Source of the DNA: Strongyloides papillosus
Lineage: Eukaryota; Nematoda; Chromadorea; Rhabditida; Strongyloididae
NCBI GenBank assembly: GCA_005656395.1
Contig: SRSI01000077.1
Location: 124,001-188,000, forward strand
Direction of reading: 5' to 3'
DNA: 64,000 nucleotides
Shown piece after piece: positions 24,701 through 38,099 of this stretch. Positions within the stretch are counted from its first letter, which is position 1; the number at the start of each line of letters is the position of its first letter. The position numbers and the translations under genes were made by a program. The notes under the pieces were generated by a model. That model made no database searches. It worked only from the letters and a program-made list of their open reading frames with translations, and was not told the DNA's origin.

Positions 24701-25680
24701 AAAAGTGATTATTTTATTCTCAACTAAATCATACCCAACAAACAACGTTAAGAAATATTCAGAATGGACGATAAAAGTATATATAGAATATGTTATTGTT
24801 AAAATGATAACTTTTTTTCTTGATAATTTTATTATATTATCTACCATTGATGTATATCTTTTTATTTCAAAATCTTGACCATTGAAACTCATTACCGTTC
24901 TTATTCCAGAAAATATTTCTTCAATTACAGAACCAATCTCACCGTTCATCTCGCATTCCCTGTTACTATAACGGTTATAAATTGTTATTCCAATGCCTAA
25001 AGGAATGATTGCTCCTGATACACCAGCAAATAAAACTAAACCCATTTTATAAGAGAAGTACGTTGAAATTGCTAAAGAAGATACTGTAAAACTAATAGTG
25101 CTTAAAAAAACTGTTAACTTCGGATTAAAACCATAGCGTATTTTCTCAAATATTGATGACATTGATGATGAAAGTTTTCCTGGGGGATTTTCTTCAAACC
25201 AATTAGCATCTTGCTTTAAAATACTTCTGATGTAACGTACTTTTAAAATTCTAATTTGCCTTTCAGTTAATAAATAAAAAAAAGTTGTCTGAAATAATAA
25301 AATATAATTTTTTTTGTAAATTTACATACAGATAATGTCATTGTAAAAAATATTCCTATAATCAAAAAAATTTGCTTATAAACGAGAGAAAAAACATTTT
25401 TCTCGATGCTTCTTGGGTTAAACGTTTTTTTATTCTCCCGATAATCCTTATATCCATTACCAAATATTTCATAGTAATGTGCTGATAAAATATTTTCAAA
25501 TGGTTGAATAATTCCAGAGATAACTGCTAACGAAATTCCTAAATATAGTAATATCCAATCAACTTTACTTCCATATCGCATCTAAAGTTTGTACATTTAC
25601 ATTTAAACTTCAATAAACTATCGACTTACATAATTTTTTATACTTTTGCAAATATACAATTTTCTAAAGCCTTTACTCAT
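21771..25680 (-). CDS. P-glycoprotein-type ABC transporter (ABCB full transporter), one frameshift
   Basis: ATP-driven efflux pump of the multidrug-resistance family, plasma membrane. Exons: 25680-25630, 25581-25330 and 25288-21771. Order is TMD1 (about six helices), NBD1, a Ser/Lys-rich linker, TMD2, NBD2. The QDANWFEENPPGKL segment typical of the first cytoplasmic loop spans the third exon start. NBD1 has Walker A GYSGGGKST, signature LSGGMKQR (usually LSGGQ) and Walker B ILILDEATSALD. NBD2 has GHSGSGKST, LSGGQKQR and ILLLDEATSALD. The frame shifts once, near 24308, inside NBD1 at a six-base T run; one added base reads HKKINLKWLRDN and gives 1273 residues, the usual full-transporter size. 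Everything else is intact, so I annotate it as a coding gene with a probable sequence error. Confidence 0.88.
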
Positions 25681-25936
25681 TAAATTTTTTTTTAAAATTA
25701 AGATGACATAAAAGTACTCATACTGTTTTTTTTCCTGTAAATTACCATATTCCCTCTTTTATTCTTCAAAAATTTTAATTTTTCTACAATTTGTTGTTTT
25801 ACATTTAATTAGGTTACATAAAATAACCTTGATAACTTTTATTAAACTATAAGAAAAGTAGTGTTAATGACCTAAATTAAGTAAAGAAAAATATGATCAT
25901 ATAAAAGTTGAAATGTATACAATCATTTTATTTTAG

Positions 25937-26956
<1,020 letters not shown>

Positions 26957-26995
26957 CTTATAATATTTTATTTATTTGGTAAAAACAATAATAGA

Positions 26996-27001
26996 AATAA
27001 A
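26996..27001 (+). promoter_or_regulatory. Polyadenylation signal of collagen gene
   Basis: AATAAA lies 40 nt after the collagen stop codon, at a suitable distance for 3' end formation. Confidence 0.5.
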
Positions 27002-27244
27002 TGTTTTAAGTGTATAAATGATAAAAATGTATATGTATATATATAAATATATATTTATTACAAAAGTTACATAAAAGACTGCAAGGCACAATTTAAATAG
27101 TTGGTGCTCCAAATTCACTAGCGCATTATTTTGTTTTATTTATCAAAAATTAATTATTCCTATAACTTTTGTATAAATTTTAGAAAAAATGATGCAGTTT
27201 TCATGTAATTTTGAGATCCCATATTTTTATTAAACAAAGGAAAA

Positions 27245-27706
27245 TTAAACGAAGATAGCTTTATTATTACTTCTTTTAGGTATATTAAAAAAACTTCTAC
27301 TCCCAGTGTCGTCAGTTATTAAATCTTGTGAAGAGACATTTTTTACAAATTCACTGAATTCAAGGTTACCGAGATATTCTTGCTTAGCTTCTCTAATCTT
27401 GAGCCAACACTTAAACCATAAATAGATGTTGAGAAGAAATATAAAAATTGTAAAAAATACAACAAATATGGAGATAACTCCATCAATTCTTTGATCAGTG
27501 TAAAGACAATAGAAGCATGCTATTAAAGCAATGATATTTAAAAATGTTGTTATAATAACCTGTTTATCTATTAATGGCGTTAAATTTCCGTTACTGGGAG
27601 GATAAGAAGTTTGTTGAAAGATAGCGTCATCATCTAACTCATCTATTTCGTCTTCTCTTGTTATTATTTCATCATCCTCATAATTTTGATAATAATGTTG
27701 TTGCAT
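27245..27706 (-). CDS. Small two-helix membrane protein, unknown function
   Basis: The 153-residue protein starts at ATG 27706 (MQQHYYQNYEDDEI), chosen because a TTATTTTAG acceptor sits 2 nt before it; the frame also extends 22 residues upstream. Residues about 15-55 are acidic and polar. Two hydrophobic helices follow (QVIITTFLNIIALIACFYCL and DGVISIFVVFFTIFIFLLNI), then a basic-aromatic turn (WFKCWLKIREAK) and a polar tail. The layout, a cytosolic N-terminus plus a helical hairpin, recalls small TMEM proteins, but I could not match a family. Frame intact. Confidence 0.65.
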   Translation of the reverse strand: MQQHYYQNYEDDEIITREDEIDELDDDAIFQQTSYPPSNGNLTPLIDKQVIITTFLNIIALIACFYCLYTDQRIDGVISIFVVFFTIFIFLLNIYLWFKCWLKIREAKQEYLGNLEFSEFVKNVSSQDLITDDTGSRSFFNIPKRSNNKAIFV

Positions 27707-27772
27707 TCTAAAATAAATTAAAGAATGTACACAAGTTAATTTATGATATAAAAATAATACAACATAAATCAC

Positions 27773-30700
27773 GAATGGAAAATTAAATAAGTATTTTAAT
27801 TAAAGTAATTAGTGTAATTTTATCTGTAATAAATATTGTTCGTTTTAAATAGAAAAAAGCTAGAATTTCTGACAAACAAAAAGGTAATACATCATTTATG
27901 TGCAAAACAAATTAAAAAAATGTAATGAATTGAAAAACTAAAATCAATTCTTTTTACTTTTCCGTTAAATTAAATATCAAAAATTACTATATTTTAATAG
28001 ATATAAATTCAAAATGTTTAAAATAAAATTAATATATATTCTTCGGATTATCGTCATGGAAAAAAAATAAATACAATGCAAAGAGATATAATTAAAATTC
28101 TTGTAAATATTACATACTTGTACGTATTTATTAAAATATTAATGTCTGAGGAGAATGTTTTTACATAAAAAGTTGATTCTTAAAAAATAATAATAATTTT
28201 TTTCAATGAAGTCAGTGTAATGTTTATATTTATACTAATGTCATTCAACAAACCTTTTTTTCTTTCTTTTTTAAAATAATAATTATTTTGTTAAATTTTT
28301 TTAATAATTTAACCACAATAGAAAAATGAATAAAAAACTATTCTCTCAATACATATATAATATATAAAATGTATTTTAAAATGTTGTTTGAAGTAATAGA
28401 AAAATTGAATTGAAAATGTTTAAATGATGTTAATTTGAATGAATATACATAGTTCAATTTGCTATCAATAATTAAAAGTTGTTAAATGGATTATTATAAT
28501 AGTAGGATAGGAAAGTTTAATGAAGATGTTGTAATGGTTGTGTGAATTTTATCGAATAAAATATTAATATTTTAAAAGTTTTTCTAGTGTAAATGCAGAG
28601 ATATTTTGTTAGATTAATTATAAATATAATTCGTGCTGAAAAAAATATATATAGTTAATTGTAAAATATATACGTTTTACTAAATAATAAATTAATTATT
28701 CGAAGACGAAAGAAAATGGACAATAAGATTTTTATTAATTAAATGAATATTTATACATAAGTATTATATACTTATCCTTAAGCATTTTACTAAATAGCTA
28801 CATTAATAAAAGTAAAAGTATGACGACAGATAAATCAAATTACATATTTATTTAGGTTATTGTTAATAAATTTTTCATTCAAGCATATATTTTACTCACT
28901 TGGTCGTTAAAAATTGAGCCACTTTAAATTATAGTTAAAAATAATTATTTATTTATTTCAAAGAACTAAAAAAATTGAAATAAAAATATTTTAGAAAATG
29001 AATGTACAAATACTAACATTTTTGACCTTTTACATACATAAATTTTATTTCATTCCTAATCTCATTCTTAACAATTTTTTTTTAAAAACATCCAAAAAAA
29101 TAATATAGTAAAACCATAATATAGAATGATTAATTAAAAAATAGGTTTGTTTTTAAGTCATATAATTGTATTTATACTCAAATTGATTAAATATGATATT
29201 ATAGAAATGACATGAAAATTTACTATAGAATTAGTTTCATTTAACCAGAAAAATTTGGTTAAAAATTTTAATTATAAAAATATGATGATGTAAAATTAAA
29301 AGATGTAATAGTATTTAATTGATAAACATACTTATCATATTATATAAATAAAAAAATTGTTCTTTTAATATTTTTATTATGTATAAACATTGTTATTATT
29401 ATTTTAAAAATATTATTGAAATACTTAATAATCGTTACAATCTTGTTTTTAATAGGTATTATTGAAGAAATAAGAATTTCGTTATTTTTTTATATATAAA
29501 TATTGGTTAATGAAATATGTTTTTATTGAAAATAAAGGAAAAAAAGTATCTTTAATAGTATAAGTTATACTGTGTAGAAAATACTTATATGTGAAATATG
29601 GCTGATATTTATTAAAACTGAAATGTAATATATATATAACTAATAACGCCAATGTTATATAATTTTTCATGTGATTAATATCTAAAAAGAATTTAAGATG
29701 ACTACGATATATTGATATTTATTGTATAGTACAAAATGTTTATAATCAACAAAAATGTTGAGTCAAATGTTAACGATACCTCATATCATATAGAGTTGTC
29801 CTCCACTTTACTCTAACTATACAATTTCTTTTAAACAATATTTTAAATGGAACAGTACAATGAGATAGATTAAATAATGCAGTAGATTAATACATTTTTA
29901 TAGTACTTAGCGTACAACAATTACTCTTTTCTTGTAAATACAAAAACAATTTTATTTAATTTCAACCTTAATTATATTATTATACCAATATAACTAGATA
30001 TAAAAATATAATATTTTGAAGTTAAAGCTGATGTATTCATTAAAAAATAAATAAATTGACTTTTTCAAAAATAAAAAGATTATTTATCTCATCTATAATG
30101 GGTTTTTTTTTATTTATTTTACAATAACAATAAATCTATTGTTCCATATTACTACCTCAAAATAAAATTGACTGTAAAATTATCGTTAACTACGAAATAT
30201 CTAGAAAACAAAAAGTGTATTTACACAATTTTTAAGAGTAAAAATTATCCAAAATAATATATTTATATTTACATAACTAAAATATAATATCATTTATTCA
30301 AACTACTTGATTATAACATGCTTGTTAGCCAAAAGCTATCATTTAAAAAAAAAGATATTTATGTATTAAAAAGATATATGTGATATATAAAAACTGCGCA
30401 TAAGATCTTTTCTAGATTAACTAAAAGGAAATTGAGCATGCAATATAGTTATTTTTAATATTATTTTTAGATACCAAAAGACGGAAGTCTATGCTAAGGT
30501 TTTCTTGGTATATCTATCTACTTAAAAATATAAAATGAGTTTCATAATTAGTAATATACTATGAAAAACTGAAAATCATCTAAATATTTTCTTATTTTCT
30601 AATATAACACCATTCATTTCCATATTTATATAGAAAAAATATTGAATATGTAGTGTAATATTATAGAAAATTAAAATGTCTTCTACTAAACTTCATATAT

Positions 30701-31203
30701 TCAAATAAGTGTCATCTAATTAATTAAAACTAAAATAGTTTATAAATATAAAGTAATATTATATATATACACAAAATAGTAAAGTAAAAATAACATCATT
30801 AAAATGTCTTTATTTCATAAAACATATTCTAAAATGTATACATATATATTTAACAGTAGTTGCATTATCACTATTAAATATTAATCCTTGTAAAAGACAT
30901 CTGGTATAAGATATTAAAAAAGAAAATAACTTTGTAACTATTAATATAAATTTATAAATAGATAATCCAAATCCATCTTCAATTAATATATAATATATGA
31001 GATATATTCTTGATAGAATTAGTTAGATATGGCAAAATCAAATGAAATATATGTTATATTGTGTTCACATTATTTGTGCTTTTATTAGAACAGTATCAAA
31101 TGTCAAAAGTACTTTTATGATTGTTAGAAAAAGAAAAATTTTACAACAACTTCTTTGTGTATATATGCATATAATTATAATATATATACTTAAAATATAA
31201 TAT
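27773..31203. other. Long non-coding stretch, no gene seen
   Basis: 3.4 kb, unusually long for this compact window. Only one tiny frame (29482-29670), rich in Tyr/Ile/Phe, which looks like chance. No tRNA-like T-loop, hairpin array or repeat recognised. It lies between two genes that both point left, so it probably holds the 5' region of the two-helix gene and the 3' UTR of transaldolase. Confidence 0.55.
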
Positions 31204-32169
31204 TTATAGTTTCTTTTTTATTAACTCTTCTAATTCTCTTGCATCGGAAGCAAATTTTCTTATTCCTTCAGCAAGTTTCTCTGAAGCCATAGCATCTTCA
31301 TTCATTGCCCAACGGAAGACAGACTCTGTTACATTAATTTCACATAAATCACTATTTTTAGCATCCTCTTTATTAAGAACAACTGGAAGAATTTCACTGT
31401 CTTCAGCAAGTTTTGATAGAAGTCCTGGTGATATTGTTAATAAATCTGAGCCAACAAGCCCCTTAATTTCTTCAGTGTTTCTAAATGAAGCAGCCATAAC
31501 TTGAGTTTCATACCCGAATTTTTTGTAATAATTATAAATTTTTTTGACTGACTTTACCCCAGGATCTGTATTACGGTCATATTCCTTAACATTTGTGTTC
31601 TTAACATACCAATCAAGAATTCTCCCAACAAATGGTGAAATCAAAGTAACACCAGCTTGTGCACAAGCAATAGCTTGTTCATAGTTAAAAAGTAGTGTTA
31701 AATTACAATGTACACCATACTTTGATTCAAGTTCTTTAGCAGCTTGAATTCCTTCCCACGTAGATGCAAGTTTAATTAATATTCTCTCCTTTGAAATACC
31801 TTCCTCCTCATATAACTTAATAATAGATAATGCTTTCTTAACTGATGCTTCTTTGTCAAACGATAATCTAGCATCTACTTCAGTTGAAACTCTACCAGGA
31901 ATTATCTTTAAAATTTCTTTTCCAAAAAGTACAAATAATTTATCTGCAGCCAGAGAAATTTTTTCATCTTCGCTTTTTCCATCATCATGTTTTTTGACAT
32001 ACTCGATAGCACTATCAATCAACTTTGAATACACTTCCATTTTTGAAGCAGCCAAAATAAGAGATGGATTAGTTGTTGCATCAGTTGGTTGATATTCTTT
32101 TATTGCATTAAAATCTCCAGTATCTGCAACAACAGTTGTTACTTTTTTTATTTGCTCCAAAGCTGACAT
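31204..32169 (-). CDS. Transaldolase
   Basis: Cytosolic enzyme of the non-oxidative pentose phosphate pathway: sedoheptulose 7-phosphate plus glyceraldehyde 3-phosphate to erythrose 4-phosphate plus fructose 6-phosphate. The start is set at [19 protein letters not shown] (ATG 32169), as in other transaldolases, rather than the upstream in-frame codons; a GTTTTAG acceptor lies 4 nt before it. Visible motifs are [12 protein letters not shown], the Schiff-base lysine in [34 protein letters not shown] and [12 protein letters not shown], then [10 protein letters not shown]. It has 321 residues, close to the human 337. No introns or frameshifts. Divergent from the PREB homologue. Confidence 0.96.
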   Translation of the reverse strand: MSALEQIKKVTTVVADTGDFNAIKEYQPTDATTNPSLILAASKMEVYSKLIDSAIEYVKKHDDGKSEDEKISLAADKLFVLFGKEILKIIPGRVSTEVDARLSFDKEASVKKALSIIKLYEEEGISKERILIKLASTWEGIQAAKELESKYGVHCNLTLLFNYEQAIACAQAGVTLISPFVGRILDWYVKNTNVKEYDRNTDPGVKSVKKIYNYYKKFGYETQVMAASFRNTEEIKGLVGSDLLTISPGLLSKLAEDSEILPVVLNKEDAKNSDLCEINVTESVFRWAMNEDAMASEKLAEGIRKFASDARELEELIKKKL

Positions 32170-32722
32170 ATTTCTAAAACATATAATTGAAAAAGTATTA
32201 TATATTTGTATGTGTAGACAAAAAAAAAACAAAATGAAACTATTTAATGAATGAAATAAGAAAAATCAATAAGGAAAATTTGTATAAAATATTATTTTAT
32301 CTTAATGTAATATTTAAAGTGAACCATATCTAATGACAAATATACTTTTATATAATATAAAGTCGTTTTCTACATACATTTAATTAATATAGTAAACGTA
32401 ACGCATATCAGCATCCGACCTTATACTTTAACATTGTTCTATTTTACAGTGATAACGAATGTAATTTTATGATAATGAAGAATTTTGTTAAAATAAACAT
32501 TCATTTTGAGATTTAAACAAAAAACCAAATATTTTTAATACTCAAAATTACTTATATGTCATTTATGATAACAAGGTAAAAAAAGAAAAATAAATCAGTT
32601 AGATATTATGAAATAAATAAAAAAAACGCCGCGGCCATTTTCTTCATTCCAACTCAGCTATACTTCACATCTTTATTTATCATTTTATTAACAATAATAT
32701 TTTATATTCATATTTATGTTAA
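32170..32722. promoter_or_regulatory. Divergent promoter region between transaldolase and PREB genes
   Basis: About 550 nt separate two oppositely oriented starts. It includes one short GC-rich island at 32626-32637 (CGCCGCGGCCAT) followed by TTTTCTTC, striking in this A+T-rich setting and close to the PREB-like start. It resembles a YY1-type GCCATTTT core; function is inferred. Confidence 0.45.
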
Positions 32723-34112
32723 ATGATGGGTTCAGGATCTTCAAAACCACCTCCTCAAATAATAGCTAAGTCATCAGGTCCTGTTTATGCTATCAAAACA
32801 ATTGGTTCCAGGCATTTTATCATAGGTGGTGGTGGCGGAGCTGCCAAAACAGGAGTACCAAATGAGATTGAAGTTAGTTTTTATAAAAAATAACATAAAA
32901 ACATTTTTTGATTGCTAAATTGTCATATTTTAGCTTTTTCTTATGTCTTATAACAATTTTTGTAAACTTGACAGAAATGAAAAAGACAGTAGTAATTTGA
33001 TGCAAGCCAAAAAGACAGCTTCCTTTGAGACTAATCCTCATGCTACCATGAATATGGATGTTCTAAATATCGGTGAAATTGGAGAATGTAAATATTTAAT
33101 TGCTGCTGGCCATGACGAGTATTGTAATTTGTATGAAACAACAAATTTTGATTTAGCTGAAGGGTGTGAAGATGATATTGATGATCCAAGTAGATTAAAA
33201 TTTAATTTTAAACATGTTGTTAAATTTATAACAGATAAGAAAGAAGATGGTGGTTATCAGAAAACCGTTAGATTTGATAAATCAGGAAATAATATTAATA
33301 AATTTAGAATGGCAACTGGTGGTGGTGATGGTAGTATAAGGATATGGAATGTAACAGAATTTTTAAATGATAGAAATCCTGTTAATAAAAAAAATCCTAT
33401 TCTTATATTCAATAATGCTCATGAAGGTGATGTGGATGATATTGATATATGTGGGAATGGAAGGCATTTGTTAAGTATTGGTAGTGATTGTAAAACAATT
33501 CTTTGGGATATAGAACAAGGTAGAAAAGTCTCTGAAATATCATTACCGAAAAGTATGATTGGGATATTTAAGATACGTTCAGGAAGATTTGTTAATTTTA
33601 GCAAAAGTGGAGGAAATGTATTGTTTGTCACAGCCATAAATCAAATTAAACAAACACGTAAACGTATATGTTATTTAGCTTTATGGGTTTTTCTTATAGA
33701 GAAGAAAGAGGCACGAATAATAACAATGAAGGAAATAGGAAAAGAAAGTATCTCAACATTAGCTATAAGTAGTTGCGGTAATTTTACAGCTATAGGAACA
33801 ATTGAGGGTTCTGTGGGCATTTATAATACTCATACTATGGATCAGTTATATTTTGCACCCTCAACACACAAGATATTTGTAACAGGAGTAGAATTCCTAC
33901 CGAATAAATCATACGACACTCTGGGTAGGCTACCTGGAGTTGCTTTAAATAACAAGACAAGTGTATTATCATTATCTGCTGATCAAACTATTCAATTACA
34001 CTATGTGCCTTTTACAAAACCACCTTCGACTTCTAGATTTCTGGTGGCTCTTTCCTTTTCACTTCTTATTTTTTACTTCATTTTATCATGGTTAATGAAT
34101 ATTGAAGTATAG
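32723..34112 (+). CDS. Sec12/PREB homologue, Sar1 exchange factor of the ER
   Basis: Two exons (32723-32872 and 32934-34112, phase 0 intron of 61 nt) encode 442 residues. The first exon carries the family hallmark GGGGGAAKTGVPNEIE (cf. GGGGAAKTGI in PREB). The second has WD40-type blades (ATGGGDGSIRIWNV, LLSIGSDCKTILWDIEQG, LAISSCGNFTAIGTIEGSV, LSLSADQTIQLHYV) and a single C-terminal helix (FLVALSFSLLIFYFILSWLM), so the propeller faces the cytosol and the tail anchors in the ER. Known role of the family: GDP/GTP exchange on Sar1 to start COPII vesicle budding. Start is the first of two adjacent ATGs. An AATAAA is at 34217-34222. Intact. Confidence 0.88.
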
Positions 34113-34512
34113 CTTTTTTTAAACTGATCAATATATTGTTGTTGTGTAAAAGATGAAAAAATATTAAAGATTATGTACAGAAATAATTATTAAATTATTT
34201 ATATGAAATTTGTAAAAATAAAATATTTTTTGAAATCGTTATTCCTTTATGATGAAATGAAATTATATTATCTGTGATGTAAGTGTCGGGTTTAGAGGAA
34301 TTATTACATTTACTTCCTTGTCTATATATTCTTATTAACTACAAAGCATATATTAATGTGTAACAATAAATTATTTTTTTTGCAGAAAATCATTTATGTC
34401 TATTTTACTTACCAACAGAATATCTTAGCATTACAATTGAATTAGGTTGTTTTAAAGTATAAATATTTTTGTTTTTTGTAAAAATTTTTATAAAACAATA
34501 TTTATTTCAAAA
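34113..34512. other. Spacer between PREB and sulfatase genes
   Basis: Same-strand spacer with the PREB polyadenylation signal (34217) and the sulfatase upstream region. No gene seen. Confidence 0.5.
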
Positions 34513-37500
34513 ATGACATCTTCTCCAGTTGAAGTTCATTTTAATTATAGTTATCAGAGATTATTAGGAGTAAATATATTTTATATAAATATTATAGATA
34601 TGTTATATATTTGTGAATTCTTTATTTTAATGATAATATTCTATCATTGTGTTTATGGAAAAGATAAAACAATACATAGTAAATATAATATTGTCGTTTT
34701 GATGGTCGACGATATGGGTTTTGGAGATTTAAATTCATATGGAAATCCATCACAAGAGTTTAATGAAATTGACCAAATGATTAAAGAAGGAAGAAAATTT
34801 ACATCTGCTTATAGTGCCGATTCGATGTGTTCACCAAGTCGAGCTGGATTTTTAACAGGTAATATATATAATGATATTTTAATTATTTTTTTTATAGGAA
34901 AACTTCCTATACGACTTGGAGTTGTTGGTGGTTCACGAGTATTTCTTCCATCCGATAAGGGTGGACTACCAAAAGATGTCAAAATTATGCCAGAAATGCT
35001 CAAAGAAAACGGTTATGTTACGGGAATGATTGGAAAGTGGCATATGGGTATCAATAAATATAATCACTCAGATGGTGAATATCTCCCAAATAAACGTGGT
35101 TTTGATTTTGTCGGTATTAATCTACCATTTACTAATGTTTGGGAGTGTGATACAAGTGGTGGATATTATAAACCTGGCCCTGAAAACAAATTATGCTTTT
35201 TATATAAAAACAATGAAATTATACAACAACCAATAAAATTCAACAATTTAACTAGTCGTCTTGTCGATGATTGGATGTTATTTTTGAATGATCGTATGAT
35301 GAAAGACCAAAATAAATCACCATTCTTTTTTTATTTCTCTTTTCCACATATTCATACAACACAATTTGCTGATTACCCTTTCCGTGGAATGTCAAAACGT
35401 GGAATTTTAGGTGATAATCTTAATGAAATGGCATGGGCTGTTGGTAGGGTGTTAGAATCGTTAAAGAAAAATAAAATTGATAAAAAAACTTTAGTTATCC
35501 TATTGAGTGACCATGGACCACATGTTGAACTTTGCAATAACGGTGGTAGTACTGCTGGATTAAAAGGTATGTTTTAGCTGATAATTAAGTGATCAAAAAT
35601 TAAAGATGATACTGCTAAAATATATTAAACAATTATCATTTGATATATTATTAAGATAGAGTCATATAATTACTGTATCATAAATATAAAATTCAATAAA
35701 GTTAAACTAAAATCTATTACCTTTGAGATGATAAATATTTTATTTAAAATTTATTAAATCAAATGTAATATTAAAATGACTATCGAAATTATCAGTAATA
35801 TTAATAAAGATTAGCCACAATTTGATCCAAAAATTGGTATTTTTTATCATTATCAATTTTAATACAAAATCCTTTTTTCCTTGTATACGGTACATTTTAA
35901 CTGAATAAGTTTATGTTTTATCAAAAAAAGAGAGTTTATTGTGTCTATAAAAAGATTCCAATTTTTAAAAAAATCTATATAGATAACTAATAAATAATTT
36001 ATAAAAACTTTTTATGTAAAAAAATCTCTTCCGAATAAATTTCTACTTTATTTTATATTTTTCATATCATAATTTACATTAGAGCAACAATGTCTTTCCC
36101 ATAGATTTCTTTTTTTTTAAAAATACTGATATTTGACTGCGATAAAGTTCCTTTATCATTAAAAATTTTGCAGTTTGCCATGAATGAAAAATTTGATAAA
36201 ACAAATTATATGCCTATTAAATTGATTCGAATCATTAGAATTGTTACCTTGATAAAATAACTTTAAAAATTTTACATTACTTGAAAATGGATTTAAAAAT
36301 AATATTTTGAAATAATTAAATAATTATATTTTAAAATTATTAACTATTTTTTAAAATCCTTGGAAAACTTAGAAAATTTAATAGATAAATAGCATTCATT
36401 AAAAAATATAGATAAATTAAACAATTTGAAAATATATTAATAACAGTTTATAATTATAAAACGACAAAGGAACATAAAAAAGTAGTTTAATTTATATTCC
36501 ATTAATAATTTTTCATGTGAATCTTATTGAGAAGGGAGAAAGAATTTTTTCCCGAAGGTATCTATATTTATTATTTCTTGCTTTTTTTAATTATACTTTA
36601 TAACAATAGGCGTTCTTCTATTATATAATGTATGCGTTGTAATATAAGGTTGTTTAAAATAAAAAAATACCAACTTCATTTTCCCTTTCCTTTTGAACAT
36701 TTAGAAATAGATAAACCTTAATATAAAATATGTGTGTATCTTAATGGAAAAATATTTTACATAATTTATAATAAAATAAAAAATTCAAACGAAATAAAAA
36801 TACACTTTAAACATAACGTTTTTAATAATTTCCAGGTGGAAAAAGTAATAGTTTTGAGGGTGGTTTTAGAATTCCGCTTGTTGCGTGGATGCCAGGTACA
36901 ATTCCTCCTGGTACTGCGTCAGACAAAGTTATATCTGCAATGGATTTTTATCCAACATTTTCTGCAATTAGTGGTACTAGCAAAAAAATTAATGACATCA
37001 TAAATAGTCAATTAGATGGAATCAATATATGGCAAGAACTAATTGGAAAAAGATCAAATAAACATAATATATATAACAATACGGAAGATTTTAATTATTT
37101 AAAGGAATTAAGTTATAAAAGACCAATATTTTTTTACTGTAACAAACATTTAATGGCCATTCGTCGCGGAGATTTTAAAATCCACTACAAAACATCACCT
37201 ATATTTTTAAACTCAACTGAAGATAAAAACTTAGAGGATTATTGTCCTAATGGAAAACCTAAAAAAGATTGGTATGTTTCACAGACATGCCCTGAGGAGG
37301 ATCTCATTACTCATAATCCACCATTAATTTACAATATATCAAAAGATCCTTATGAACTTTATCCTTTAAAAAATAATAAAGTTATTAGAATGATAAGAGA
37401 AGTATTTCAGGATATAAAGAATAACCATATTTCAAGTATTATTCCTGTCTCTGACCAATTAGGAGACTATGATACAAATGTCATTCCATGTTGTGATCCT

Positions 37501-37539
37501 CCAAAATGTCATTGTGATAAACTATTATCATATTCATAA
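34513..37539 (+). CDS. Sulfatase, arylsulfatase/N-acetylgalactosamine sulfatase type
   Basis: Exons 34513-34858, 34898-35566 and 36836-37539 total 1719 nt, or 572 residues. The metal site [12 protein letters not shown] is followed by the sulfatase signature [11 protein letters not shown], in which the Cys is normally converted to formylglycine, then [16 protein letters not shown] and [20 protein letters not shown], all in family order. Such enzymes remove sulfate esters from glycans or lipids in the lysosome or secretory route. The signal sequence would be [20 protein letters not shown], whose ATG is at 34600; the 29 residues before it may be untranslated or an N-terminal extension. The first intron is 39 nt and open in frame; the second is about 1.27 kb, far longer than usual here. 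Several NxS/T sites. Confidence 0.9.
35567..36835 (+). other. Unusually long intron of the sulfatase gene
   Basis: GGTATGTT donor and TTTCCAG acceptor, phase 1. No coding-like frame, RNA gene or repeat recognised in the 1.27 kb. The join restores [13 protein letters not shown] across the junction, which supports the intron. Confidence 0.75.
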
Positions 37540-38099
37540 GATAAAAATGGAGAATCTTTTGTTTATTATATTTAATAATTTATTATTGACGTCGAAGTTA
37601 CATTAAGTGAAATTGAGAAAAGTATATTTACCCTTTAGAATGTTTTTTCTATGAAACATTGATTTATTTTTTAATTACTTTTTTAAGCACTGCACAAAGT
37701 ACATATAACATTTCAAGAGGTAAATTTTGCTGATTGTCACGCAATAAAATTAATAATATCTTTTCTTTTTCTGAAAAAAATAACATGATAAAGAATAACT
37801 TTAACTGGAAAATCTGAAATTTCAATATAAATATCAACAATTTGTGTTTATGATTATTTTTTATTTTGGAGTTTGCATGACAAAAACAGAAACATTAGTT
37901 TTACTTTTATTAATCTTTTTAATGAAAAGGATAAATTTGTTAAAGGGATATGGACAAGTAAAAAGAAATCTTTTTAAATATATAATAACATTTTAATTTC
38001 TTATTGTAGAAACAGTAAAAACATTTAATATGATTATAATAATAAAACATTTTTTTATTAGAAACAAATTATATTTCTTTTTTAAAAAGAGAGTTTTTA
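37540..38099. other. Convergent spacer, no gene seen
   Basis: 3' flanks of the sulfatase (plus) and the Lys-rich protein gene (minus). No gene seen. Confidence 0.55.

Noticed and set aside
29482..29670. Minus-strand 62-codon frame in the gene-free stretch
   Set aside because: Tyr/Ile/Phe-rich, no signal of selection or splice partners; likely chance.
31853..32092. Plus-strand frame inside transaldolase
   Set aside because: Antisense to a fully conserved enzyme; no independent support.
36221..36241. tRNA-like GATTCGAATC T-loop match
   Set aside because: It is a short palindrome with no matching acceptor stem, D-arm or anticodon arm around it.
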